Assembly (NCBI RefSeq): GCF_002749975.1
Contig: NZ_PEIG01000010.1
Location: forward strand, 1-64,000
DNA: 64,000 bases
Reading direction: 5' to 3'
From: Gloeocapsopsis sp. IPPAS B-1203
GTDB lineage: Bacteria > Cyanobacteriota > Cyanobacteriia > Cyanobacteriales > Chroococcidiopsidaceae
Under the pieces are notes generated by a model. It was not told the DNA's origin. It made no database searches and was given only the letters and a program-made list of their open reading frames with translations. The position numbers and the translations under genes are program-made. Shown one piece after another: positions 35,317 to 44,436 of this stretch. Numbering within the stretch: position 1 is the stretch's first letter; the number at the start of each line of letters is the position of its first letter.

Positions 35317-36016
35317 ATGGTACAAAGCCGTCAAACGCATTCTCCAACCTATCCTCCTACTGACTTACTAAGTAACGAACCGCCATTAGAAACCTATCGT
35401 CATCTTAGACAGCTCATCTTACTCTTAACTTCCTTAGAGCGCTTATGGCAAAATCGGCAAGATTGTTTTTGCTGGAGGTAATTTAAGCATTTACTACAGT
35501 ATCCGTCAGATAAAATCTGAAGATGTCAAAGGACCAGATTTTTTTGTTGTTTTAAATACTGAACGTAAAGAGCGAAAAAGCTGGACAGTTTGGGAAGAAG
35601 AAGGAAAGTATCCTAACTTTATTTTGGAGATTCTTTCTGATACTGCTAAAAATGACCGAGGTTTAGAAAAACAATTGTATCAGGATGTGTTTCGCACGCC
35701 AAATTACTTCTGGTTTGACCCCTATACCTTAGAATTTGCGGGTTTTAAACTTAATTACCGCATCTATGAAGCACTCATCCCTAATGAGCAAGGATGGCTA
35801 TGGAGTGACGAATTACAATTGTATTTGGGCATTATGGGCGAACAATTGCGGTTTTTTACGCCAGAAGGTCAATTAGTTCCGACTCCAGAGGAAGCAGAAG
35901 CAGAAGAACGTCAACGAACTGAAATCGAACGTCAAAGAGCTAATGCGGCGGAAGCCAAAGTAGAAGTATTACAGCAAAAGTTGCGTGAATTGGGAGTTGA
36001 GATTGAAGAGGAGTGA
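35317..36016 (+). pseudogene. Uma2 family gene with a single-base frameshift
   Basis: The first part (from the ATG at 35317) encodes SPTYPPTDLLSNEPPLETYR and LERLWQNRQD. There, near 35463, the frame shifts by one base: skipping one base in GATTGTTTTTGCTGGA gives VFAGGNLSIYYSIRQ and then a normal Uma2 core GPDFFVVLN, FILEILSDTA and YFWFDP. The total length (700 bases) is one more than a multiple of three, as expected for one extra base. The C-terminal coiled coil (EEAEAEERQRTEIERQRAN) is intact. It may be a real pseudogene or a sequencing error. Confidence 0.8.
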
Positions 36017-36090
36017 GTGACTAGTAGCTAGTGGCTAGTGATTAGTAAAAGAAAAGTTTATAGTAGTATTTATCCTCTATACAAGAAACT

Positions 36091-36753
36091 TTAAAAACTC
36101 TCAACACTGGCTTGCGAACCTTTTTTGAGCAAGCGTCGCTCTAATAAACCAATACCCCAGTCGGCTAAAATTGCTAATATTGCTGCTGGTATTGCACCTG
36201 CGAGAATGAGTTGATTGTTTACCATAGCAATACCGCGAAAGACAAAGACACCTAAACCGCCAGCACCGATCGCAGCGGCGATTGTTGCAATCCCGATCGC
36301 AATCACGGTAGCGACTCGCACTCCTGCTAAAATAAAGCTTAATGCTAAGGGAATTTCTACTTGTAAAAGCAGTTGGCGATCAGTCATACCCATACCACGC
36401 CCAGCTTCTCGAATTGCCGGATCAACACTTGTAATTCCAGTGTAAGTATTGCGGATAATTGGCAAAAAAGAGTATAAAGTTAAAGCAATAATTGCCGTTT
36501 GCGCTCCAATCCCACCAATAACGGGTACAGAAATTAAAAACCCGAAAAGCGCTAAACTCGGAATTGTCTGCAAGATGTTTGCAATACCAAGAATCGGTTT
36601 TCGCCAGCGGATTTGGCGCGTGATTAAAATTCCTAAAGGAATACCAATCAAAGTAGCAACACCAACTGCAATTGCAACAATGAATAAGTGCGTACCAGTT
36701 TCTTGCAAAATTTCTGGGGCGTATCGAACAAGGAAAAATTCACTTAAATCCAT
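36091..36753 (-). CDS. Osmoprotectant ABC transporter permease (OpuCB-like)
   Basis: Inner-membrane subunit of 220 residues with five or six hydrophobic segments. The EAA motif region EAGRGMGMTDRQLLLQVEIPLAL (about 135-157) contacts the ATPase and is typical of betaine/choline permeases. It overlaps the upstream ATPase gene by 10 bases (the ATPase ends at 36744), so translation is coupled. Followed, after the intruding Uma2 gene, by the binding protein. Confidence 0.92.
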   Translation of the reverse strand: MDLSEFFLVRYAPEILQETGTHLFIVAIAVGVATLIGIPLGILITRQIRWRKPILGIANILQTIPSLALFGFLISVPVIGGIGAQTAIIALTLYSFLPIIRNTYTGITSVDPAIREAGRGMGMTDRQLLLQVEIPLALSFILAGVRVATVIAIGIATIAAAIGAGGLGVFVFRGIAMVNNQLILAGAIPAAILAILADWGIGLLERRLLKKGSQASVESF

Positions 36754-37553
36754 TTCCCGTTATTGCTATCTCCATCTGAAAATTGTGGCAATGATGCTTC
36801 TGAGGATGCGATTCCCCGCAAACATTGCTTAAAAGCGAGTGCTTCAGGTTCTTGCGAACCTAAAAAATCTTCTGGCGTACCCAAGACTACCAACCGCCCA
36901 GTATCCATTAAACCAATACGGGATGCTAAGACAAATGCTTCTTGAATATCGTGTGTTACAAAAACAACTGTTTTACCTAATTCTTGTTGTAGGCGGCGAA
37001 ATTCGCTTTGAATTTCTAAGCGGGTAATCGGATCTAATGCACCAAATGGTTCATCCATTAATAATACTGGAGGATCTGCGGCTAAAGCTCTTGCAACACC
37101 AATCCGCTGTCGTTGTCCGCCAGATAATTCATGCGGATAGCGTTTCGCAAATTGTTCTGGTTCTAAACCGACTAAGTTTAATAGTTCAAACACCCGCGTT
37201 TTGATTTGTTTAGGTTTCCAGCCTTCTAAAGCAGGAATTAAACCGACATTGCGTTCCACAGTAAAATGAGGAAACAAGCCAGTTTCTTGAATCACATAAC
37301 CAATTTTGCGGCGTAGTTTAATTTCATCCCACTGATTTGTTGGAATACCATCGAATAGGACTTCACCTTGAGTAGGTGTGAGTAACCGATTAATTAACTT
37401 CATCGTCGTTGTTTTACCGCTACCACTACGTCCTAGCAAAATCAGTGCTTCACCTCGACGGATGGAGAAATTGAGATTCGACACGATCGCGCGGTGTTGT
37501 GGACTATAACTAACATCACGGAATTCAATAACCGTTTCCTGTTTCTGCAACAT
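36744..37553 (-). CDS. Osmoprotectant ABC transporter ATPase (OpuCA-like)
   Basis: 269-residue ATPase for glycine-betaine/choline import. Walker A GRSGSGKTT (about 37-45), Q-loop IGYVIQETGLFPHFTVERN, signature LSGGQRQRIGVARAL (about 143-157), Walker B LLMDEPFGALDP and switch VFVTHD are present. It lacks the tandem CBS domains that OpuCA uses to sense ionic strength, so any such regulation must act elsewhere. First gene of the set; it is divergent from the helicase gene. Confidence 0.93.
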   Translation of the reverse strand: MLQKQETVIEFRDVSYSPQHRAIVSNLNFSIRRGEALILLGRSGSGKTTTMKLINRLLTPTQGEVLFDGIPTNQWDEIKLRRKIGYVIQETGLFPHFTVERNVGLIPALEGWKPKQIKTRVFELLNLVGLEPEQFAKRYPHELSGGQRQRIGVARALAADPPVLLMDEPFGALDPITRLEIQSEFRRLQQELGKTVVFVTHDIQEAFVLASRIGLMDTGRLVVLGTPEDFLGSQEPEALAFKQCLRGIASSEASLPQFSDGDSNNGKWI

Positions 37554-37803
37554 GGATAATTTGCACTGACTCGGTTTACGTCATTATGAAATGATTTTGC
37601 CCCGAAAAGTGTAATGAGTGCGATCGCTTTGCGAATTATTTTATAGTAGGGGTCAGAGATCAGTTAGAGTCGTGGTTCTGAACCTCTATATATTTTGAAC
37701 TAATTACTGAGATCGCAGTAAACTAATCCGAGTAGTTTCATTGTGAATTTCCCCAACTTTGTCCATCTCCTAAAATTAGCGGAAATAGATCAGTAATAAG
37801 TTG

Positions 37804-39303
37804 ATGGTACGTATTTCTACATTATCTTTTGATCGCGGTACTTTAATTTTGCATCCTCCGCCCAAGGGTAAGGCTTGGGTAGATTACGCTGCTTGGGATG
37901 ACAGAGTAGAAAAATTCCGCATTAAAGCAATAGATTATCGTCAGCTTGTAGAAGCCTTGCAAAACGAGAACATTAATTTTATTGATGAAGCCAAAGCGTT
38001 TATTGCGTTGGAACTTGTCTCAAGTTTGGCAATGGAACCCTATCCTCACCAAACCCAAGCTTTAACTGCATGGAAACAAGCAGGGCGTCAAGGTGTTGTT
38101 GTCTTACCTACCGCCGCTGGAAAAACGTATTTAGCTCAACTTGCGATCGCTTCTACTCCTCGTAGTACGCTCATCGTAGTTCCCACTTTAGATTTAATGC
38201 ATCAGTGGTATGCTCAACTATTAGCAGCGTTTCCAGATGCAGAAGTAGGGTTACTAGGTGGAGGTTCGCGAGATAAATCTCCTTTATTAGTTGCAACGTA
38301 TGATAGTGCTGCAATTCATGCAGAAGCTTTGGGAAACCGCTATGCACTACTGATTTTTGATGAATGTCATCATTTACCTACTGATTTTAATCGCGCGATC
38401 GCGGAATATGCGATCGCACCGTATCGATTAGGATTAACTGCAACCCCTGAACGCAGCGATGGTAAGCACTCAGATTTAAATTACTTAATTGGAACCGAAG
38501 TTTATCGCCAAACTGCAGAAGAACTCGCCGGTAAAGCTTTAGCCAAACATGAAGTTGTTCAAATTAAGGTAAAACTGTCGCAACACGAACGCGATCGCTA
38601 CAACGAATCAATCGAGTTACGCAATGCATTTTTACAGCAAGCAAATATCAAGTTAGGGAACTTAAAAGGTTGGCAATTATTTGTTCAAGCAAGTGCGCGT
38701 TCGATAGCAGGACGTAAAGCAATGTTAGCGCACCGTACAGCAAAGGCGATCGCATTAGGTACGGATGGTAAGTTACGGGTATTAAGTAATTTACTTGCAC
38801 AACATTATCCCGAACGTACGTTAATTTTTACCGCAGACAACGCAACGGTGTATCGCATTTCACAAGAGTTGTTGATTCCGGCGATTACCCATCAAACTCC
38901 GATTAAAGAACGTCATGAAATTCTTTTGCGATTTCGCGAAGGCGAGTACCGTGCTTTAGTCGCTTCGCACGTTTTAAATGAAGGTGTTGATGTTCCCGCA
39001 GCGAGTGTGGCGATTATTCTTTCGGGTACGGGTTCGGCGCGGGAGTATATTCAACGCTTAGGGCGGGTTTTGCGACGCGGTACAGATAAAGACAAGTTAG
39101 CTGTGTTGTATGAAGTGGTAGCGGAGGATACTTCAGAAGAGGGAACTTCAGTGAGAAGAAGAGGCGCGAGAGGCGCGGGGGAAATACAGCAGTTAGAGAT
39201 TTTGCCTTCTCAAACTACTTACGGTGTGAATCATGTTACACGCAGGGCTGCTGAGTCTCAAGATTTGTATAAAGTTGATATTGATCATCAAGAGGATAGC
39301 TAG
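37804..39303 (+). CDS. XPB-type (RAD25) DNA helicase
   Basis: SF2 helicase of 499 residues related to XPB, the nucleotide excision repair and transcription helicase of archaea and eukaryotes. Walker A PTAAGKT (102-108), DECH (186-189), motif III LTATPERSDG (211-220, where archaeal XPB has a RED motif), and C-terminal motifs RTLIFTADN, SHVLNEGVDVP and QRLGRVLRRG are present. The N-terminal 80 residues (STLSFDRGTLILHPPP) are the damage-recognition-like domain. The ATG at 37804 follows an in-frame TTG. It is followed by its partner nuclease. Confidence 0.9.
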   Translation: MVRISTLSFDRGTLILHPPPKGKAWVDYAAWDDRVEKFRIKAIDYRQLVEALQNENINFIDEAKAFIALELVSSLAMEPYPHQTQALTAWKQAGRQGVVVLPTAAGKTYLAQLAIASTPRSTLIVVPTLDLMHQWYAQLLAAFPDAEVGLLGGGSRDKSPLLVATYDSAAIHAEALGNRYALLIFDECHHLPTDFNRAIAEYAIAPYRLGLTATPERSDGKHSDLNYLIGTEVYRQTAEELAGKALAKHEVVQIKVKLSQHERDRYNESIELRNAFLQQANIKLGNLKGWQLFVQASARSIAGRKAMLAHRTAKAIALGTDGKLRVLSNLLAQHYPERTLIFTADNATVYRISQELLIPAITHQTPIKERHEILLRFREGEYRALVASHVLNEGVDVPAASVAIILSGTGSAREYIQRLGRVLRRGTDKDKLAVLYEVVAEDTSEEGTSVRRRGARGAGEIQQLEILPSQTTYGVNHVTRRAAESQDLYKVDIDHQEDS

Positions 39304-39421
39304 GAATGATCAGATATCACAACCTTTCTTTGTTAGCTAATTGTAGATAAATATTGTTTGTGCCACCAATTACCAATTACCAGCTACCAACTACCAACTA
39401 CCAACTTAATTCAAGTTTGAA

Positions 39422-40633
39422 ATGTTACCAACTGATTTATTAACACATCGCTTGAATGGGGAAACGATTGTTCCGAAGCGATTGGCGATTGATGCTAAGA
39501 ATTTGGAGTTGGCAACAGATTTGATTGCTTGTTTCCAAGAATCCATTGGTAACTCTCAGGGTGAATTAAATGAGCGCTTGCAAGATTTTGAGGGAGATAG
39601 CCCTGACTATCGCATTAAGCGCGGTTTGGCGCATCTATTAAAAGGTTTGTGTGAATTTGAAGTGGTTAGTCCACTAGAACCTCAAGTTTTGCGAGAACGA
39701 GTTTTTAAAGTTGCAGCGCAAACAGTTCCTAGTCGTTTTAATAGTCAGCAAACACTTACTAATTTAGCTTTACAACTAAGTCAAGAGTTACAACGAGAAG
39801 TTATTGCCGAGGAAATTCGAGTAGGATTGTATGCTGATCTTGCTGAAAATAAAATTTTAACTTCGTTTGACGCCCCTACACCAGAAGAATTATTACATCG
39901 GTATAACTTGTCTCAAGTACAAGGAATTTTTTATAAAGCAAGTCATCTAATTATTAATGCACATCGCAATGTTCCTGGTCAATATAAGTTGTTATTTCGT
40001 TATCTAAAATTATTTCAATTAATGGCTTACATCGAGGGTGACGCAGAGCATGGATTTACAATTACAATTGATGGTCCTACGAGTTTGTTTAGCCCAAGTA
40101 CTCGATATGGACTGGCGATCGCAAAACTGATTCCTGCACTGTTACACGTGACTAAATGGAGTCTCAGCGCCACACTACAATTTCGTGATTTTTATACAAA
40201 TAATTGGAAAACTGGTCGTTTTAATCTTGATTCCGAATGCGGTTTAGTTTCGCACTATCCAACAGGTAAAACCTACGATAGTATGCTTGAAGCCTCATTC
40301 GTCGATCGCTGGGAATCATTGAAAACAAATTGGGTTTTAGAACGCGAAGTCGATTTAATTCCAATTCCTGGTAGTGTAATGATTCCTGACTTTCGATTAG
40401 TGCATCCTGATGGCAGAATATTCTTATTAGAAATTGTCGGCTATTGGCGACCAGAATATTTACAAAAGAAGTTTTCTCAAGTGCGTAGAGCAAATTGTGA
40501 TAATTTGATATTAGCAATTTCTGAACGATTGAATTTAGAAAAAGCTGGCGTGAAACTTAACGATTGTCCTGCAAAACTTGTGTGGTTCAAAGATAAGTTA
40601 CAACCTAAATCTGTGTTAGCAGTCATAGAATAA
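39422..40633 (+). CDS. Bax1-like DUF790 nuclease (XPB partner)
   Basis: 403-residue protein of the DUF790 family; the archaeal member Bax1 binds XPB and cuts the DNA the helicase unwinds, like XPG. The C-terminal third has a PD-(D/E)XK-type core: E290 in SMLEASF, D323 in IPDFRLVHPD, E337 in LLEIVGYW and K349/K350. The N-terminal two thirds (PKRLAIDAKNLELATDLI, LLFRYLKLFQLMAY) are helical and match the family. It starts 118 bases after the helicase stop; the gap carries a CCAACTACCAACTACC repeat. The helicase-nuclease order supports a joint repair function. Confidence 0.87.
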   Translation: MLPTDLLTHRLNGETIVPKRLAIDAKNLELATDLIACFQESIGNSQGELNERLQDFEGDSPDYRIKRGLAHLLKGLCEFEVVSPLEPQVLRERVFKVAAQTVPSRFNSQQTLTNLALQLSQELQREVIAEEIRVGLYADLAENKILTSFDAPTPEELLHRYNLSQVQGIFYKASHLIINAHRNVPGQYKLLFRYLKLFQLMAYIEGDAEHGFTITIDGPTSLFSPSTRYGLAIAKLIPALLHVTKWSLSATLQFRDFYTNNWKTGRFNLDSECGLVSHYPTGKTYDSMLEASFVDRWESLKTNWVLEREVDLIPIPGSVMIPDFRLVHPDGRIFLLEIVGYWRPEYLQKKFSQVRRANCDNLILAISERLNLEKAGVKLNDCPAKLVWFKDKLQPKSVLAVIE

Positions 40634-40738
40634 TTTGGCAATTGAAATTAATATGTGAATAATAGTAATTAGTAACGTGCTAAGGCACCGCTACGCTAAC
40701 AAAACTTAGAATTCAAAACTTATTTAATTGTAATAGCC

Positions 40739-42793
40739 TTAAGTAGCTGCTTGCTGCGCTTGCGAATAAGTTACTTCCTGGAACTGCAACACGTCTTGAC
40801 GCGGATCGACGTAGCTAACTTTAACTGATACCTGATCGCCCAAACCAACACCGCGTTTGAAAACCATAGGTAACTGCAATCCCAAGTCCTCAATCAAAAT
40901 CAGTGCTAATCGGCTATCTTCTCGCAGCCACATCAACACCAAAGCTTGCCAAACTTGATTAGGATGACGGCGTAAATATTCTAAGCCCCAATAGCGGTTA
41001 GTTTGACGTTCTACCAATGTCGCTTCTTGAGTCACTGTCGTCACACTCAACATGACTTCTTGGATCTGTTCTCCAGAAAATGGAGGCGTTTCGCCACGTA
41101 AGTGGGCTTTTAATTGAAAATGAGTGAGTAAGTCTGTATAGCGGCGAATCGGTGAAGTTGCTTGTGTATAAGTTGATAAACCTAAGCCTGCATGACGTGT
41201 AGGTGTAGTACTCATTTCACTTTTAGGCATACAGCGGCGCATCGCACAAGCGCGAGCAAATCCTGCGGGTAGTTGAATTAACTCTTCTTCTGAAGGTAAT
41301 TCTGGTTGAGGCTGACCGCGAAATGGTAAAGCAATTTTATGAACTTGACCGTAATGACCAGCAACTTCTCCTGCTAAAATCATCATTTCTGCAACTAAAT
41401 GACGCGACAGCGAATCATTTAAAACTTTGATCGTAATCTCGTCATCTTGAACTTTAATAATTGCTTCTGGCAAGTTGATGCTAACTGCTCCTTGCGACTG
41501 TCGCCACATTTGACGACGGCGGGCTAAAGCAGCGATCGCTGTAATTTCTGGTTCGCCTTCTAAACTCAATTCCAACATTTCGTCTACATCTTCGTACGTT
41601 AGACGGTAGGTAGGTTTAATTGAACTTGCATGAATACTATACTCTCGTACAGCTCCTGAATCGTCTAAAACAACACCGAAACTCAAAGCACAACAAACTC
41701 TCCCCTGTAGCAAACTCATTGGTCCTGTTGCCAATGCAGAAGGGAACATGGGAATCATTCCTGTTGGTAAATAAACTGTCGTCCCTCGTTTTCGGGCATC
41801 TAAATCAAGCTCATCTTCTGGAACTAACCACCGTGTAGGATCGGCGATATGAATCCACAGCCTTTGACGTCCATCGGCGAGTAATTCCCAACTGACACCA
41901 TCATCAATTTCGCTCGTACTTTGATCGTCAATTGTGTAAACTTTAAGATGAGTCAGATCCAGGCGACGATCTGGGTCAGGTGGTGGAGAATCCATGCGCT
42001 GTTGAGCCACTTCTAACACCTTAGTAGGGAACTGAACCGAAATTTGGCTGCGCCGCAAAAACAAATTTTCATGAACGCTCCAAACACCCAAATCAACGAG
42101 CAACTCAAAAGCCGCTTGTGGTGTGGCAGAACGTCCCAAAGTATTCATTGTTTCTACGACGGAAACTGGTGGAGAATAAGTACGCGCTAGCGAGTCTGGA
42201 GTTAAACCCGAACGCACACATTCTGCTAGTAGTGTCGCATACTTTTCTATAGCTTCGATTCGCTGGCGATCTTGGCGACTCCATTCGACTGTCTCACCAT
42301 GAATCGCTTGAGAAACTCGTGTTAGAAAATCCTGTTGTTCGCGTTGTCGATTTGCTTCGACTTCGATTTGATGTTTTCGTTCTGCAACTTGCGCCGCACT
42401 CCGTGGCTCGTAGGTGTTTCCTTTTTGCTTAAAGTACAGTTTATCTTCTGAGAGTAAGCAGTGAGCAGCATAGCATTGTGACGGGTTCTGCTCTGAAAAT
42501 AACAACATTGCCATTTGTGCTGGATCAACGGTTTCGCCGCTTTCGACCAATAGTTCCCAAGCAACTTCTAAGCTTGAAGGGTCAAGGTATGTTTGTACTT
42601 CCTCCAAAAAATGCGGAATTTCTGATGGTTTGCAAGTTTGTTCAGATTCATAAGTAATTTGTCGCGGAGCTAGACTGTGCGCTAGACCGCGCTCATCGAT
42701 TGCGATCCAGCGTGATTTGCCATCAGGACGATCAACAACACCAAGTCGGCGATCGCCCTGCACTCTAAATTCGACTAGCTTTCCCTTTTCCAC
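40739..42793 (-). CDS. rnb: RNase II/RNase R-family exoribonuclease
   Basis: 3'-to-5' processive exoribonuclease of mRNA and structured RNA turnover. The 684 residues end with an S1-like domain and hold the RNB domain with DDQSTSEIDDGVSW (about 292-305), the metal-binding aspartates, and RRYTDLLTHFQLKAHLRG later. It is shorter than RNase R and lacks its full N-terminal cold-shock domains. It is downstream of rpmG-rpsR on the same strand, the standard cyanobacterial order, so it belongs to their unit. Start is the ATG at 42793. Confidence 0.93.
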   Translation of the reverse strand: MEKGKLVEFRVQGDRRLGVVDRPDGKSRWIAIDERGLAHSLAPRQITYESEQTCKPSEIPHFLEEVQTYLDPSSLEVAWELLVESGETVDPAQMAMLLFSEQNPSQCYAAHCLLSEDKLYFKQKGNTYEPRSAAQVAERKHQIEVEANRQREQQDFLTRVSQAIHGETVEWSRQDRQRIEAIEKYATLLAECVRSGLTPDSLARTYSPPVSVVETMNTLGRSATPQAAFELLVDLGVWSVHENLFLRRSQISVQFPTKVLEVAQQRMDSPPPDPDRRLDLTHLKVYTIDDQSTSEIDDGVSWELLADGRQRLWIHIADPTRWLVPEDELDLDARKRGTTVYLPTGMIPMFPSALATGPMSLLQGRVCCALSFGVVLDDSGAVREYSIHASSIKPTYRLTYEDVDEMLELSLEGEPEITAIAALARRRQMWRQSQGAVSINLPEAIIKVQDDEITIKVLNDSLSRHLVAEMMILAGEVAGHYGQVHKIALPFRGQPQPELPSEEELIQLPAGFARACAMRRCMPKSEMSTTPTRHAGLGLSTYTQATSPIRRYTDLLTHFQLKAHLRGETPPFSGEQIQEVMLSVTTVTQEATLVERQTNRYWGLEYLRRHPNQVWQALVLMWLREDSRLALILIEDLGLQLPMVFKRGVGLGDQVSVKVSYVDPRQDVLQFQEVTYSQAQQAAT

Positions 42794-42954
42794 AACAAGC
42801 GCACTCAGCAGTTAAGTTAATGTTCTATGAAGTTTCTCAAGCAGGGTTGAGGGCAAGTCATCAAAAAACAACCGCATTTCTTGACGCTGGTTGCTACAGG
42901 TTGCGGACACATATGCACCGCACTAGCTCCTCGCTCCTCGCTCCTCGCCCCTCT

Positions 42955-43170
42955 CTACCCTTCTTGATTAATAAACGGCAGCATAGCCAAAATCCGCGCT
43001 CGTTTAATCGCCACTGTGAGATCGCGTTGTTGCTTGGCGGTTAGTCCTGTAATTCGCCGAGGAAGAATTTTGCCTCGCTCGGTGACAAACTTGCGCAGCA
43101 ATTCGATATCTTTGTAATCTATGGGATCTTGCGGTTTAATTGGTGACAGACGACGACGAAAATAGCTCAT
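42955..43170 (-). CDS. rpsR: 30S ribosomal protein S18
   Basis: Small-subunit protein of 71 residues next to S6 on the platform. The sequence [39 protein letters not shown] and [13 protein letters not shown] matches the family throughout. It begins 2 bases after rpmG, so the genes are translationally coupled. Downstream, 42800-42954 contains a C-rich repeat (CTCCTCGCTCCTCGCCCC). Confidence 0.96.
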   Translation of the reverse strand: MSYFRRRLSPIKPQDPIDYKDIELLRKFVTERGKILPRRITGLTAKQQRDLTVAIKRARILAMLPFINQEG

Positions 43171-43172
43171 TG

Positions 43173-43367
43173 TTACTTAATTTCCTTATGAACAGTGTGG
43201 CGGTTGCAGTGAGGGCAAAACTTCTTTAGTTCTAATCTTGCAGTTGTGTTACGCCGATTTTTCATTGTGGTGTAACGGGAAACTCCAGGCGATCGCTTAT
43301 CTGGATTAGTGCGACATTCAGTACATTCTAGTGTCACAGTGATCCGGACACCTTTACTTTTAGCCAT
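43173..43367 (-). CDS. rpmG: 50S ribosomal protein L33
   Basis: 64-residue large-subunit protein. [18 protein letters not shown] begins with the family signature; the C-terminus has [15 protein letters not shown], so four cysteines (two CxxC pairs) can bind zinc, the C+ form of L33. It is first in the rpmG-rpsR-rnb unit. Start is the ATG at 43367. Confidence 0.96.
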   Translation of the reverse strand: MAKSKGVRITVTLECTECRTNPDKRSPGVSRYTTMKNRRNTTARLELKKFCPHCNRHTVHKEIK

Positions 43368-43408
43368 ATTGCTACTTACTCAAGTTTAAACAAATTAAAC
43401 ACAATCTA

Positions 43409-43948
43409 TTATTTTACGACACGCTGGCGAACTTGGGCAAGAAAACGGCTCACTTTAATATCAAGTGAGTATCCTCGTAATGAACTAGCAATAATCGTCC
43501 GAGCAATCAAGTCGTGTCCTGCTTGATGTCGGGTACTATCTGCTAACGCAATGCCACAGTCAAGTGCTAAAGGCACTAGCAACAATATACTACCTGCATT
43601 CATCAAGAAATTGCTCAAGGCGATCGCTGCTAGCATGGTACACGAACCAGCAATGCTTTCGCGCTTCACCAAGGTGAGTAAATCTGGGACTGTGCCCGCC
43701 TCCACATCCAGTAATTTCATGTCCAAAGTCCAGCGACCAAAGCTTTGTCCCTGATTTCGATATACGAGCAATACTCGCATACCATACCAAGCTAATAAAA
43801 ATACAAAAACCTGCGCCCACGAAAACCTAGGGCGTCCACCCAACAAAGAACTGAGTAGCCAAACTCCCAAAAAATCTATTCCAAAAGCTACAGCGCGTCT
43901 TCCCATTTGCACCCGAGGAAAGCGGGTATAGTCTGGCGAAGTATTCAT
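43409..43948 (-). CDS. RDD family membrane protein
   Basis: 179 residues from the ATG at 43948, which gives MNTSPDYTRFPRVQMGRRA; the frame extends to 43999 with unrelated sequence. The RDD domain has GRRAVAFGIDFLGVWLLSSLLGG, then YRNQGQSFGRWTLDMKLLD and ALDCGIALADSTRHQAGHDLIA, with three membrane segments. RDD proteins are linked to ion (Na+/H+) transport in some bacteria; the role here is unknown. Just upstream of rpmG but with its own likely promoter. Confidence 0.82.
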   Translation of the reverse strand: MNTSPDYTRFPRVQMGRRAVAFGIDFLGVWLLSSLLGGRPRFSWAQVFVFLLAWYGMRVLLVYRNQGQSFGRWTLDMKLLDVEAGTVPDLLTLVKRESIAGSCTMLAAIALSNFLMNAGSILLLVPLALDCGIALADSTRHQAGHDLIARTIIASSLRGYSLDIKVSRFLAQVRQRVVK

Positions 43949-44436
43949 AGCAAAAAATAGTAATTGGCTACTTTCATATCCTATGCTGATAGCTACCACA
44001 TTGGTGACATTTAACTAGATCTTTTGCATGAATGCTGAGAGAATAAGTTCGCTACTAGATAAACTCTTTCGATCTCGGTGGTCTTAACTAATTACAGCAT
44101 CTGCGTTCATCACACTTTGTTGCGGAAAGTTTGTATGTAGTTGTGCTTTTAGACATTTTATGCCTAAGAGCTTGAGAGCGTGTGACTCGGTGCAGCACAA
44201 CAATACAACGGCAGAGACCTGACACCTTGCTACACAGCCTGTTATAAGTGTTGTATTAGGGCATGGGTAATTAGGACGTTTTGAGAAAGCAATGAGTTGT
44301 TTGTGATTCATAAAACATGTTGCACAAGTCTAGTGACAACTCCTAAATTAATTTTTAGGAATTATGACCAACAGCTAATTGCTAACAGCTAAGTGCTGTT
44401 ACTAAGCTAGGAATACAGAATTCAGAGTTAATTTGT
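43949..44436. other. Intergenic region upstream of moeA
   Basis: A 488-base gap between divergent genes. It has a cluster of TAGCTGTTAGCAG-like words (44363-44396, ACAGCTAATTGCTAACAGCT) and no good frame; a 75-codon frame on the minus strand has no sequence signature. Nothing else is recognised. Confidence 0.45.

Noticed and set aside
44084-44311. 75-codon minus-strand frame in the gap upstream of moeA
   Set aside because: Composition is unlike protein, no ribosome site, no similarity that I recognise.
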